A DNA stretch of 64,000 nucleotides from Hemerocallis citrina (lineage: Eukaryota > Streptophyta > Magnoliopsida > Asparagales > Asphodelaceae), in the NCBI GenBank assembly GCA_017893485.1, contig CM030363.1:175369744-175433743 (forward strand), read 5' to 3'. The position numbers were made by a program, and so were the translations under genes. Below are positions 1 through 11,819 of this stretch, one piece after another. Every line of letters starts with the position of its first letter. Positions within the stretch are counted from its first letter, which is position 1. Under the pieces are notes generated by a model. That model was given only the letters and a program-made list of their open reading frames with translations, searched no databases and had not been told where the DNA came from.

Positions 1-94
1 GTGCTGTTCTAGCATCTCATGGCTATAGCCTATGGTATGTAGGAAGCTCTGTAACAGATCCTATATACCATGGTTTGGCCGGTGGGGGCACTTT

Positions 95-158
95 GGATCT
101 AATAAGAACACAATCAACATGTAGAGATAACCAATATTTCTTATTCCCAAAAAAATAC
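95..158 (-). repeat. Terminal fragment of the 3' LTR of element 1
   Basis: This stretch matches 11915-11980 of the intact LTR, sharing the run around ACACAATCAA and GAGATAACCAATA. It stops at AATAC (154-158), exactly where the inner element starts. The same AATAC recurs at 9416-9420, where the rest of the LTR resumes. Bases 1-94 do not match the LTR and I recognise nothing in them. Confidence 0.75.
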
Positions 159-3100
159 TGTCATGCCCCGCTCCCTAAAATACGGGAATACGAGCTCGTG
201 ACGAAGGCCCAGCGAATGATATTAACATCATTCATAACCTGTACCAGTCTCAACTCAACAATACTCAGAAAATTTAAATCACAACCACGCAGATAATAAC
301 ATCACAGAACAATAACTGAATTCAAGATTTTAATAATTCAACATGATAATCAATACTGAGAAACAATAGTAGTTACGGGTCGAAAGCCCGGAATACAAGT
401 TTAATTAAATGAAATTGCAACAAGATAAGAAACATGAAAGGAAATAGTTTATTCTAATGTATTTCATGCTCCAGAATAGAAATACTGCTCGCCAATGCCT
501 TCTGGTAAATCCTCAGGCTCACCTGTAGATGGGTTAACTAAAGAAGAAAAAAAGAAATGTCCTTAGAGCAAGTACGGACAGCAAGTAGTGAAAAACAAAG
601 AGTAAAGGAGTAAGGTGCATGTGGGAATATGAATCAAGATCAAATTGCAAGGACAATAATGGTACTAATACAAATGGTCTTAATCAAGTATATATACATG
701 CCAACTAGGTCTATTATCAAGTTATTTATCCTATCTAGTGCACGTACTACTACGTCCCATACCACAGGTTCGATGCACACATAACAGTGTTCATTTTAGA
801 CTTCGTAGTGGGGTCTACAGAGCGTGTACTCGGTGTATCACGATAACAAGATAACAAGATAACAAGTTCACGTCTTCACAAGTAATTCTCCACCTTCCAT
901 GTCAAGTTCATGTAACAAGATAACAAGATAACAAGTTCACGTCTCCACAAGTATTTCTCCACCTTCCATGTCAAGTTCATGTAACAAGATAACAAGATAA
1001 CAAGTTCACGTCTCCACAAGTAATTCTCCACCTTCCATGTCAAGTTTCCATGTAACAAGAGGGCCCTACCGAGTACATTTTCTGAGACTGTCCACTACTA
1101 GGTCAACCCTTAGAAACCCCAGCTTGTTTAGCATTTTATTATTAAGTCATATATGTACATGCAAGTAGTCATTAGAATGTCAAGGGGATGATAATAATGC
1201 AGCAACATGATGCATTGCACAATAATAAACATGAAGTAGTAAATCTAAAACAACAATTCTTTTTATATTATTTTAACTGATTCCTAATATAACTGGGTCG
1301 AAACCTCAGTATAAGACAGACAAGGCAGCAGGAATTATAAAATGTCATCACATATATGTTCATCAAGTGGACAATTAACATGTTATTGCATCACGAAATG
1401 TATCAAGGCTAATGTACAGCAAGTAATGTGAATTTTTCCAGTATACAAGTCAAGTTTATCATGTCGAGTTCAAGTACAAGATCTTAAGTAACAACATTTA
1501 TTTAATCACGATGTATTTTCTCATGTACAAGTTCTATTTATTTTAGTCATGTCAAGTATGTATCTAGGCTTGGGTTTGAGTCAATGGATAATAATAAGAT
1601 GTCAAGAGTACGTTGGATTAGCTCGTGTAAACCCTCGATACTCTCAATGGAAGGGACACAAGGCAAATTAGAATAATTGAGATGAAACTACTTGCATAGA
1701 GATCAAAAATCTTGAACTAGAATAAATAACGGAGTTCAAGTGGACTTGCCTTTTTCTTGTAGACGATTCAATAATTTAATAGGGAATAACGGGATCAGAA
1801 TCCCGGGGAGCAATCCCAAGAACACGTGCGAAGACCGAGCGAGAAAACTAGCAAAACAGCAACAATTCCCCACACCCGATCTGCCCGAACAGCAAACGGC
1901 AAAGCTGGATCTGGTGCAGCCGAACACAAAACGGCAATTGAGACCAATCAGTAATCACCCCCACAGCGGATCGGGAGCAAACACGGGACAGCTGAATAGG
2001 ATTTGCTGTGGCCGAACACAGTACACTGAATCGGCCAATCGTCTTCCTCCTTCTTTACTTCGACTGAGAAAGAGAGACAGTAGGCGGGAAACTCTTGCGA
2101 CGCTAGACGGCGGCGACTGAAGACGGTGGCAGCAACTGAAGAAAACGGCACCAAGGCGAGGTGAGAGCAGTGGCGGCAGGTCGGGAAGAGGGCGGAGCTC
2201 AGGTGGAGGATGGCAGGCGAGGAGTCGAGTGCTCTATTTCTCTCGGTGAACAGAGGAGGGAAACCGTCAATGAACTGATAATGGCGATGGGCGCGATCGG
2301 AGTTGGAGACAGGGTGAGGGGTGAGGTGGTGGAGAGGTAGAGATGTTGACGACGGCAATGGAGCGCCGGTTGTCGACGTTGGGACTGTGAGGGTGCTGCG
2401 AGGGGCTCCAGAGGTGAGAAGCATCACGATTGGAGGAGGAGGAGAGCTGCGGAGCGTCGGAGTTGGCAATGGGGATGGTGGTGGACGCGAGCGGGGGTTG
2501 AGCGATTGGAGAAGATGAACAGTGCGGCTCGCGAGGTGGAGCTTCAGGGAAAACGAATGGCGACGAGGGAGAGGGAAGCTCGGGAATTGGAGTTGATGAC
2601 AAGGGGACGACTATTGGCAGGGACGAAGTCGAGGATGAGGAGTAGCGGAGCTTCGGCAAAGGCGACTCGACGAGGCTGAGGTCGGGAAGCGACGGCAGGC
2701 GAAGGCTTCGACTACAAGGAGATTCGGGGCTTGAGTTCGGTAATGGCGGGATGGGGCCTCGACTGTCTGACGAAGTCGTAGACGCGGCGATGCGGGGGCA
2801 TCGCGACGGGGGCAATGACAGGCGGAGGCTCAAGTGGCTGCGATGGGTTAGGCAGGAGGAAGGAGATGACGAGTCGAGGAAGATGAAGAGGAGATGGGTC
2901 TGTTTTGTGTTTTGTTTGGGGGAAAACAGAAGAGGTAGAGAGGATAACAGGGAGAGAGGAGAGTGGGGTTTGTTATATTAAAATAATGATATTGGGTAGT
3001 TAGAGAAAGTGGGGTTGTAGTTAGGGAAACGTGCAAAGTGGGGAAATGTGGAGAAGTTTGTATACGGGTGTGTGTATGGATTGATGTGTACAATATAGAT

Positions 3101-3425
3101 GGATACTGGATTTGGATCCAACAATATGCGGGTTTGGGTTTAGGGTTAGAGTCCAATAGGAGGTGAGATTGGGTTTGGGCTAAAATCCAACAAGAGATGG
3201 GCTACTCTTTGGGCTTCAAATGAATATAAATTCAATAATAATTGTGGGCTTCAAACCAAAAAGAGGAGAGACAAGATTTGTAGTTTGTAATATAAATTTG
3301 GGTTCAATAGGAGATTCAAAAGGCTTTAGATGCATTGGAATGATTTATACAGGAATTTGAAATACCAGAATACATGGAGAAAATAAAAGAACTGGAAATC
3401 CGTATAATCGAAGACAGGGGTTACT
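159..3425 (-). repeat. 3' LTR of the LARD element
   Basis: This 3.27-kb copy is nearly co-linear with 6165-9415 (offset about 6.0 kb) and starts TGTCATGCCCC. Its inner end reads GGGGTTACT where the other copy has GGGGTTACA. It holds a 69-bp tandem repeat near 841-1050 and a GC-rich, purine/pyrimidine-skewed block at about 1950-2900. It has diverged visibly from its partner by small indels and substitutions. Confidence 0.9.
841..1050. repeat. 69-bp tandem repeat, about three copies, in LTR
   Basis: Units contain ATAACAAGATAACAAGTTC followed by a segment ending CCATGTCAAGTTCATGTA. The spacing is 69 bp, a multiple of three, so the minus strand shows a 23-residue periodic shadow peptide. The middle copy differs from the outer two by single bases (TATTTCTCC against TAATTCTCC). 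Confidence 0.9.
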
Positions 3426-3929
3426 AATCCTACCCACCTTATAATAAGAATTTCGTCCTCGAAGAATTCATTATGGCAGGCAGCAGGACAAAATAGAACA
3501 AACTTAAGAAATAACAAGGCAAGAAAATTTGAAAAAGAGAAACTCCAGTGATGGGAGCACATGAATAAGAAAAGGATATAGATAAGATCGATGTCGAATA
3601 ATAAATCGACAAAAGATAACAAGTGAAAAAGATGAACACGATCTGAACAATGCAAAGAAGGATCTGCAATAGAATCTTGGGACCTGTGGCTTATGGGTCC
3701 ACCACGCTTCCGCTGTGCTACTCTGACGATGATGTCCCAAGCAACATATATGTTACTGTAGGCCACACGACACCAATCGACGAACCGAGCAGGAAGACAA
3801 GAATGAGACACCAGGATCAGGGACAGTATGAGCTCAAGATAGATATAATTAAACAATGCAAAATGATTATAAAGTTTGTCTTCAATTTTAAATAATTAAA
3901 GATATGCTATTGATCAAAACAAATGGATT

Positions 3930-4245
3930 TTAACAAAACTAATAATAACAACAATTATTAATAATAAAAATAATAACATCGAGAATAATAGAATAGTAAT
4001 AACAATAATAAAATAAAATAATAATAACAATAATAATGACAATAATAATAACAATAACATTAAAAATAATAATAGTAATGATAATAACAGCAATAAAAAA
4101 AATCATCATAGTCATACTGATAGAAATAATAACAATAAAATAAATGTTAACAGTACTGAAATACATGACAAAATTGGATTCAAAACATTCATGAAAATAA
4201 TGCAATAATAATAGTAACAATACTACTAATAATAATAACAATAAC

Positions 4246-4276
<31 letters not shown>

Positions 4277-4470
4277 TTAAAAATATTAACAAAACTGATA
4301 AGAATAAGAATGCAAGACACAATATAGTTTGAGTTCAACATTGTATGAAGGTAATTCAATATTAATAACAATAACAAAATAACGAAAATAACAATAATAG
4401 TAATAGTAATATCAATAATAATAATGATACCAATAATAATAACAAAACCATAGCAATAATAGTAACATTA
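3930..4470. repeat. Degenerate AAT/AAC trinucleotide tract
   Basis: About 540 bp are dominated by AATAAT and AACAAT steps. A fairly pure (AAT)n run sits near 4245-4275; the rest is interrupted. Leu/Ile-rich shadow frames on the minus strand come from this composition and are not genes. Confidence 0.85.
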
Positions 4471-5266
4471 TAAAACAAAATAAGAATTTGGTTTATCAAG
4501 TCTATAAATAAATCAAATAGGGATATATATAGTCGATCAATTATAAATGGAAAGTGAAATTAAAATACACCATTAATTCCCTATCGTAAGAAAATAGGAG
4601 ACTATTCAATAAGGAATCAAACCCAAATATAAAAATGTTGATAATCATACAAACAACAAAGGAACACAAATTTAAAGGTTATATAAAAAGAATAGTTTTG
4701 GAAAAATAACTGGTCAAGATACATAGAAAATTAGAAATACGAATAAATTTAGCTGAATAAAGAAAATATGGATAACAATATTGAAGGTAAAAGACATAAT
4801 AATTAGTGAATGTTGATATTATAATCAATACTCGAAAAACACATTAAAGGGTAACGAGCAAAACAGACCAAATATATATATGCAAGAAGATTTAAAAAGG
4901 AGTTTATTAAATATTACAAAAGTAAGCGTCAAATCATTAATTAGGACGCGGAAACAAAAGTAAAAGTAAGTGAGAAATCTAAAATGCTAAAGAATTTAGA
5001 AAACGGTGACAATAAATAGTAATTCACAAAATAACAAAAACGTAAACCATAATTGCGGCACTCAATCTTAACATAAATGTAAAGAATTTGTAAACACAAA
5101 ATATGGTAAAATCAACTATACTAGTTCAAATTGTATGAAACATAAAGTGTAATTGTATAAACAAAATGTCATAAAGAAAATTTTTCTTCACCAATAGTTT
5201 CAATATATAAGAAAAGAGTCTTGAAATATCAACTAGCCAATAGGTAGAAAACCTTGGCTCCTTAAC

Positions 5267-5415
5267 ATCAAGTTGCATGTTTGCCTTCACGACATCAGGT
5301 TGCAGATTGCCGTCTGGGTATTCGGTTGCACATTTTGCCTCCCCGACATCCAGTTGCAATTTGCCTCCATTGACATCGAGTTGCATATTTGCCATCTCGA
5401 CATTAGGTTGCACCG
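5267..5415. repeat. 27-bp minisatellite, about 5.5 units
   Basis: Units follow the pattern CATC-AGTTGCA-TTTGCC with 27-bp spacing. On the minus strand this gives a nine-residue periodic peptide around QLDV inside an open frame of 113 codons (5126-5467). The period is a multiple of three and the frame stays open on the element's sense strand. Confidence 0.75.
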
Positions 5416-6144
5416 AAATAGTGAAAAGGAGGATATAACCTTCCATATGCATAGGGATAGGGGACATTTAATTTAAGTATGATGTTATGTTTTGAAATTC
5501 GTAATATAAAAATAGTAGAGAATAAGAAGTGGAGTTGAAAGCCACACAATAGAATATCAAAATAGATGTATAGATCATAAATATCAAACACAATAGCACA
5601 AAATAGTATTAGTGAAAATGATTTATAAAAGTAGGGAGAAAACGGAACAAAATACATGTATAAACACAATGCAAATGTGAATGAGAAGATAAATATCCAA
5701 TGTAGCAGATTTACACAATAAATATATCATAAAAATATACAGTATCGTAGGAGTTAAACGAGCCTCTAATATGTCCTTGAAGATCCACCGATGCCGATTG
5801 ACGAACTAAGAGGGAAGAAAAGAATGGACAACTCCAGAATCAAAGAAATATGGGCACAGAATGATAAAATAATACCCATTGAGGAATCAATGAAGATGAG
5901 GAATGAAAGGGACGGAAGGAACCAAGGATTGAAAGACTAGAATAAGAAGGGATCAAAGAGGAATCCAAATGAGAGGAGTATCCAGATTATATGTTGGTTA
6001 TTACATGTTCATGTGATTAACGTGGTGCGCATATTATTGAGTTAGACTGGCTAGAGCCAAACTTGACTGACATATTAGTCAAACATGACTAACACACAAG
6101 TCAAAACCCAACTAAACTCCAACATAGTTAGAGCCTAACCTGGA

Positions 6145-6155
6145 CTCTGATACCA
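6145..6155 (-). other. Primer binding site of LARD element
   Basis: On the minus strand this reads TGGTATCAGAG, complementary to the 3' end of initiator-Met tRNA. It lies 9 bp from the inner edge of the 5' LTR and fixes the element's orientation. Confidence 0.85.
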
Positions 6156-6846
6156 CTAAAAACCTATCACGCCCCGCTTCCCAAAATATGGGAATACGAG
6201 CCCGTAACGAAGTCCCAGCGAATGTTATTAACATCATTCATAACCTGTACCAGTCTCAATTCAACAATACTCAGAAAATTTAAATCACAACCACGCAGAT
6301 AATAACATCACAGAACAATAACTGAATTCAAGATTTTAATAATCCAACATGATAATCAATACTGAGAAATAATAGTAGTTACGGGTCGAAAGTCCGGAAT
6401 ACAAGTTTAATTAAATGAAATTGCAACAAGATAAGAAACATGAAAGGAAATAGTTTATTCTAATGTATCTCATTCTCCAGACTAGAAATACTGCTCGCCA
6501 ATGCCTTCTGGTAAATCCTCAGGCTCATCTGTAGCTGGGTTAACTAAAGAAGAAACAACGAAATGTCCTTAGAGTAAGTACGGACAGCAAGTAGTGAAAA
6601 ATAGAGAGTAAAGGAGTAAGGTGCATGTGGGAATATGAATCAAGATCAAATTGCAAGGATAATAATGGTACTAAGACAAATGGTCTTAATCAAGTATATA
6701 TGCATGTCAACTAGGTCTATTATCAAGTTGTTTATCCTATCTAGTGCACGTACTACTGCGTCCTATACCACAGGTTCGATGCACGCATAACATTGTTCGT
6801 TTTAGATTTTGTAGTGGGGTCTACAGAGCGTGTACTCGGTGTATCA

Positions 6847-7056
6847 CGATAACAAGATAACAAGATAACAAGTTCACGTCTTCACAAGTAATTCTCCACC
6901 TTCCATGTCAAGTTCATGTAACAAGATAACAAGATAACAAGTTCACGTCTCCACAAGTATTTCTCCACCTTCCATGTCAAGTTCATGTAACAAGATAACA
7001 AGATAACAAGTTCACGTCTCCACAAGTAATTCTCCACCTTCCATGTCAAGTTTCCA
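6847..7056. repeat. 69-bp tandem repeat, second LTR copy
   Basis: This is the same three-unit array as at 841-1050, at the matching place in the other LTR and with the same middle-unit variant. The array was therefore already present when the element inserted. Confidence 0.9.
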
Positions 7057-7954
7057 TGTAACAAGAGGGCCCTACCGAGTACATTTTCTGAGACTGTCCA
7101 CTACTAGGTCAACCCTTAGAAACCCCAGCTTGTTTAGCAATTTTTTATTAAGTCATATATGTACATGCAAGTAGTCATTAGAATGTCAAGGAGATGATAA
7201 TAATGCAGGAACATGATGCATTGCACAATAATAGACATGAAGTAGTAAATCTAAAACAACAATTCTTTTTATATTATTTTAACTGATTCCTAATATAACT
7301 GGGTTGAAATCTCAGTACAAGACGGACAAGGTAGCAGGAATTATAAAATGTCATCAGATATATGTTCATCAAGTGGACAATAAACATGTTATTGCATCAC
7401 GAAATGTATCAAGGCTAATGTACAGCAAGTAATGTGAATTTTTCCAGTATATAAGTCAAGTTTATCATGCCGAGTTCAAGTCACAAGATCTCAAGTAACA
7501 ACATGTATTTAATCACGATGTATTTTCTCATGTACAAGTTCTATTTATTTTATTCATGTCAAGTATGTATCTAGGCTTGGGTTTGAGTCAATGGATAATA
7601 ATAAGATGTTAAAAGTACGTCGGATTAGCTCGTGTAAACCCTCGATACTCTCAACGGAAGGGACACAAGGCAAATTAGAATAATTGAGATGGAACTACTT
7701 GCATAGAGATCAAAAATCTTGAACTAGAATAAATAACGGTGTTCAAGTGGACTTGCCTTTTTCTTGTAGACGATTCAATAATTTAATAGGGAATAACGAG
7801 ATCAGAATCCCGGGGAGCAATCCCAAGAACACATGTGAAGACCGAGCGAGAAAACTAGCAAAACAGCAACAATTCCCCACACCCGATCTGCCCGAACAGC
7901 AAATGGTAAAGCTGGATCTGGTGCAGCCGAACACAGAACGGCAATTGAGACCAC

Positions 7955-8824
7955 TCAGTAATCACCCCCACAGCGGATTGGGAGCAAACACGGGACAGCT
8001 GAATAGGATTTGCTGTGGCCGAACACAGTACACTGAATCGGCCAATCGTCTTCCTCCTTCTTTACTTCGACTGAGAGAGAGAGGCAGTAGGCGGGAAACT
8101 CTGGCAATGCTAGATGGCGGCGGTGACTGAAGACGGCGGCACCACGGCAAGGTGAGAGCGGTGGCGGCTGGTCGGGAAGAGGGCGGCACTCAGGTGGTGG
8201 ACGGCAGGCGAAGAGTCGAGTGCTCTGTTTCTCTCGACGAACAGAGGAGGGAAACCGTTGATGAACTGATAATGGCGATGGGCGCGATCGGAGTTGGAGA
8301 CAGGGTGAGGGGTGAGGTGGTGGAGAGGTGGAGATGTTGACGACGGCAATGGAGCACCGGTTGTCGACGTTGGGACTGTGAGGGTGCTGCGAGGGGCTCC
8401 GGAGGTGAGGAGCGTCACGACTGGAGGAGGAGGAGAGCTGCGGAGCGTCGGAGTTGGCAATGGGGATGGTGGTGGACGCGAGCGGGGGTTGAGCGATTGG
8501 AGAAGATGAACAGTGCGGCTCGCGAGGTGGAGCTTCAGGGAAAATGAATGGCGACGAGGGAGAGGGAAGCTCGGGAATTGGAGTTGATGACAAGGGGACG
8601 ACTATTGGCAGGGACGAAGTCGAGGACGAGGAGTAGCGGAGCTTCGGCAAAGGCGACTTGACGAGGCTGAGGTCGGGAAGCGACGGCAGGCGAAGGCTTC
8701 GACTACAAGGAGATTCGGGGCTTGAGTTCGGTAATGGCGGGATGGGGCCTCGACTGTCTGACGAAGTCGAAGATGCGGCGATGCGGGGGCATCGCGACGG
8801 GGGAAATGACAGGCGGAGGCTCAA
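7955..8824 (-). CDS. LTR-internal open frame, Pro/Ser-rich, 289 codons, doubtful coding
   Basis: This long open frame lies wholly inside the 5' LTR, on the element's sense strand. The predicted protein is rich in Pro and Ser, with many SPS, PPP and SSS runs. It has no recognisable domain, signal peptide or membrane segment, and ends near a Cys-containing tail. In the 3' LTR the same region is broken: the matching frame covers only 188 codons (2267-2833) before shifting into another frame (1948-2469). GC-rich, skewed sequence makes chance open frames likely. I list it because it is long, in the sense direction and in a plausible leader position. I would not infer a function. Confidence 0.25.
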   Translation of the reverse strand: MSLRLSFPPSRCPRIAASSTSSDSRGPIPPLPNSSPESPCSRSLRLPSLPDLSLVKSPLPKLRYSSSSTSSLPIVVPLSSTPIPELPSPSSPFIFPEAPPREPHCSSSPIAQPPLASTTIPIANSDAPQLSSSSSRDAPHLRSPSQHPHSPNVDNRCSIAVVNISTSPPPHPSPCLQLRSRPSPLSVHQRFPSSVRREKQSTRLFACRPPPECRPLPDQPPPLSPCRGAAVFSHRRHLALPEFPAYCLSLSVEVKKEEDDWPIQCTVFGHSKSYSAVPCLLPIRCGGDY

Positions 8825-9415
8825 GTGGCTGCGATGGGTTAGGCAGGAGGAAGGAGATGACGAGTCGAGGAAGATGAAGAGGAGATGGGTCTGTTTTGTG
8901 TTTTGTTTGGGGGAAAACGGAAGAGGGAGAGAGGATAACAGGGAGAGAGGAGAGTGGGGTTTGTTATATTAAAATAATGATATTGGGTAGTTAGAGAAAG
9001 TGGGGTTGTAGTTAGGGAAACGTGCAAAGTGGGGAAATGTGGAGAAGTTTGTATACGGGTGTGTGTATGGATTGATGTGTACAATATAGATGGATACTGG
9101 ATTTGGATCCAACAATATGCGGGTTTGGGTTTAGGGTTAGAGTCCAATAGGAGGTGAGATTGGGTTTGGGCTAAAATCCAACAAGAGATGGGCTACTCTT
9201 TGGGCTTCAAATGAATATAAATTCAATAATAATTGTGGACTTCAAACCAAAAAGAGGAGAGACAAGATTTGTAGTTTGGAATATAAATTTGGGTTCAATA
9301 GGAGATTCAAAAGGCTTTAGATGCATTGGAATGATTTATACAAAATTTGAAATACCAGAATTCATGGAGAAAAGAAAAGAACAGGAAATCCATATAATCG
9401 GAAACAGGGGTTACA

Positions 9416-9962
9416 AATACAAAGATTACAAAAAAGATTACAACTCTCAATCTCTCTCACCTTTGAAACACTCGGCACAATCTCTCTTGAAGTTGGACAA
9501 AGATAACGGCTCACATCTTGATACACAAATTGATCTATTCAGATTAGATTAGATCCAAAAAGATAACTAAACTCTAGATTTTACGGCTATATATATAGCC
9601 CCCAAGTAAACCGTAAAAGATAAACACAAATATAGCAATTGGGCCTTTAAACTCGTTAGCCCAAAACAATCAGCCGACGTTGCCGATCGACCGCACCCCT
9701 AGTGATGGTCGACTGCAACGTGTGGAACCAACCCAGAGAGCTGACCGGTCGACTGCACCCCCTAGGTCAGTCGACCGTCCTCTCCTCTGTTGGACCTATA
9801 CACTCGAAGAACTCTCAGCAGCCTGGGTCGGTCGACCGCAACCCTCCAGACTGCATTCTTCTACTTCGCTGCTTGTCTTCTCATGTTTCTTTGTCTCCTC
9901 CTCTTCTTCTCCAACTTTAAGCACCCCGTGCCTACGTGTATTTGAGGCCACAATTTCTAACA
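9416..9962 (-). repeat. Main part of the 3' LTR of element 1
   Basis: This matches about 11980-12539. It holds several GGTCGAC-type sites between 9680 and 9840, which lie in U3 for the minus orientation. It ends TCTAACA and is followed by CTCCCACTT, which on the minus strand is the purine tract AAGTGGGAG. Confidence 0.88.
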
Positions 9963-10314
9963 TTCTCCCACTTGGACCAAATACACCACGCTTCAAAGTT
10001 ATTGCAATCTTTCCTCGCATTATCTCTGCTATCTCCCACTTTCATGGAAGACCCAAGTACTCCCTACTCTCATGAAGAGCACCTCCGCCACTCCACCACA
10101 TGGAGTTCACCAACCACCCCTCATCGCCTCATGAAAGATGTACTCCACCAATCGCATAGAGCACGAATACCAGAGAAAAAACCACTCCCTAACTCGCAAG
10201 ATCTCCATCAACACCGGACATAGTTCAAAGCCTCTCAATGCACCCTCTGCACTAGAAACCTCCGTGGATGACACATCCACAATCCGCAGACTGTTCAATC
10301 CTTATAGTCCCAAT

Positions 10315-10932
10315 TCAGTTACCCTCATTGACATCACCCCGCATATCGATATCAGTGCTCTCTATCACACAAGAGCGACTTGAAGCTTCAACTTCCAATT
10401 CGCAACGTATCCTCTCCGCAGCAACGTCTTGCCCACTAGGATCACTTCCATGGCCAGCAGCTCCCACTAAATTAGTAACCTCCTTTCCACAACTGAAAGA
10501 ACTCGGTTGCACCCCATACAACCTAGTACTCGATTTCGGATGAGGGTCAACTACAGGAGAAACATCCCTCACGTCTCTAAGAAAATACAGCGTTTCCTCA
10601 TGCTTCCATTTTGCAATTACCCTTGAACTTGCAGCTATACACCAATCCCCACTACCAACTGTAGTAGATAACCTCTTCTTGTCTAGCCTTCCAATCGAGA
10701 TAAGATTTTCTTTCAAGTCTGGAACATGCCTTGTCTCCCGCAAGACAACACTTTGAACATCAATGGTGTTCACGCGAACAGTACCAACCTTACATACAGG
10801 ACACCGATGACCATTCTCCACGATCACATCTCTAAAAGAACCCTCCTCGTAGTCATCAAATACCTCTCTCCTCGGAGTGTTATGAAAATAAGCTCCTGAA
10901 TCAATACACCAATCTTGAGTGCCCAACTCCTC
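10315..10932 (-). pseudogene. Copia protease region of element 1
   Basis: This encodes a retroviral-type aspartic protease. The active-site motif is visible near the start as WCIDSGAYFH, followed by a VPDLKENLISIG motif typical of Copia protease and pre-integrase regions. It lies in the same frame as the upstream gag, separated only by a TAG codon at 10933-10935, so gag and protease were once one polyprotein, or are joined by readthrough. After about residue 125 the Copia similarity stops and an unrecognised tail of about 75 residues follows to the stop. No GAG-pre-integrase, integrase or RT follows. Confidence 0.75.
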
Positions 10933-11791
10933 CTAAGCTGATAAGCATAGACTCTCAACAAGCCCCACTTGAGCTTTCTTTGGAGTATCTCTCTTCAGTT
11001 TTTCCTGCTTTTTCTTCATATAAGCCTTGTAACTGCACATCATGTGACCCTTCTTGTGACAATACCAGCATTCAGGCTCATGTCTCCCATTGCTGTCATC
11101 AGACCCACTCTCAGATAAACTACTCTGATCCTTTCTTCTTAGACTGCTCTTAGATCTCCCACGTCTCTTCTCAACGTACATGGCAAAATCTCTAGAAGAT
11201 GATGATGGATATCCCTTATTTTTCACCCTTCTCACCTCCTCGTTCAGAATGCTACTCACCAAATCCTGTAGAGTCGTCGAATCTGTCATAGTGCCTATAA
11301 TAGTCTGTTCTACCGTACTATAACTATCGGGTAAAGTAGATAGAAGTAACAATGACTGCCTCCTTTCTGAAAACTTCAAACCTGCAACTTCCATCTGGTT
11401 GTAAACCATACAGTAATTGTTCACATGCTCTGGACTGAACCCCCTTCCCTCAACTTCATATTAACCAATTTCTTCAGATGAAGAATTTGATTAGATGCCG
11501 GTGGTTTTTCATACATATCCGTGAGAATCTCCATAGTCTCCTTTGTGGTCTTTGTCTTCGAAATATGAAATAACGCCTTCCTACTCGGTCCCAACTGAAT
11601 CTGCCTCAATGCCTTCTGATCCAAACGATTCCAATCAGCCAAGACCTTCACATCATTGTCTGCACCTACCGGCTTCTCATCAAACAACGGACCATCAAGA
11701 TCTTTCTGACGAAGATACGCTATCATATGAATCTTCCACATCGCGAAGTCACTCCATTGAATCTCTCGATCTTCAACTTGTCAACGGCCAT
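10933..11791 (-). pseudogene. Copia gag of element 1, frameshifted
   Basis: This is the capsid-like gag (UBN2/retrotran_gag type). The start chosen is the ATG at 11791, giving MAVDKLKIERFNG, typical of the family. One base appears lost near 11745, so the frame moves to the segment at 11421-11741. A second shift near 11424 leads into 10933-11424. That last segment contains a CCHC zinc knuckle, CWYCHKKGHMMCSY. Here the knuckle's last position is Cys in CSY, giving C-X2-C-X4-H-X3-C, one residue shorter than usual. The breaks make it a pseudogene as it stands. Confidence 0.8.
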
Positions 11792-11819
11792 CTCGAACCA
11801 ACCTGGCTCTGATACCACT

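Larger units (their letters stand above)
3426..6164 (-). other. Internal region of LARD element, no coding capacity
   Basis: The region is AT-rich and, in the minus direction, runs from the PBS at 6145-6155 to the purine tract at 3426-3440. No gag, protease, RT or integrase motif appears in any frame. It contains a 530-bp degenerate AAT/AAC tract (3930-4470) and a 27-bp minisatellite (5267-5415). Two stretches, near 3760-3830 and 5785-5850, resemble each other around a shared GACGAAC-type core, suggesting an old internal duplication. Confidence 0.7.
159..9415 (-). mobile_element. Long-LTR, non-coding retrotransposon derivative (LARD), Del/Tekay-like
   Basis: The element is 9,257 bp and is flanked by a perfect 5-bp duplication, AATAC (154-158 and 9416-9420). 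It has LTRs of about 3.26 kb and a 2.74-kb internal region without gag or pol. The minus orientation is set by a PBS at 6145-6155, which on the minus strand reads TGGTATCAGAG, and by a purine tract beside the other LTR at 3426-3440. On the minus strand the sequence before the 3' LTR reads GACGAAATTCTTATAAGG followed by a G-rich tract. That motif is familiar from Del/Tekay chromoviruses, so a deleted relative of that clade is likely, though no protein domain remains to prove it. It inserted into the LTR of element 1. Confidence 0.88.
6165..9415 (-). repeat. 5' LTR of the LARD element
   Basis: This 3.25-kb copy starts TATCACGCCCC, a decayed TG terminus, and ends GGGGTTACA. On the minus strand it precedes the PBS by 9 bp. 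It keeps a longer open frame (7955-8824, minus) than its partner LTR. Promoter activity is expected on the minus strand for the family, but I cannot fix a TATA box with confidence. Confidence 0.9.

Noticed and set aside
876..1058. Periodic 60-residue open frames in the 69-bp repeats (also 6882-7064)
   Set aside because: They are shadows of a repeat whose period is a multiple of three. There is no start context or domain.
840..1060. Direct repeats with spacers resembling a CRISPR array
   Set aside because: Units are contiguous with near-identical 'spacers', and the sequence is plant nuclear DNA.
3120..3160. Telomere-like GGGTTTAGGGTTAG in the LARD LTR (also near 9121)
   Set aside because: It is a single short stretch present at the same place in both LTRs, not a telomeric array.
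3939..4377. Leu/Ile-rich frames on the minus strand that look like membrane proteins
   Set aside because: They come from a degenerate AAT/AAC microsatellite, not from coding sequence.
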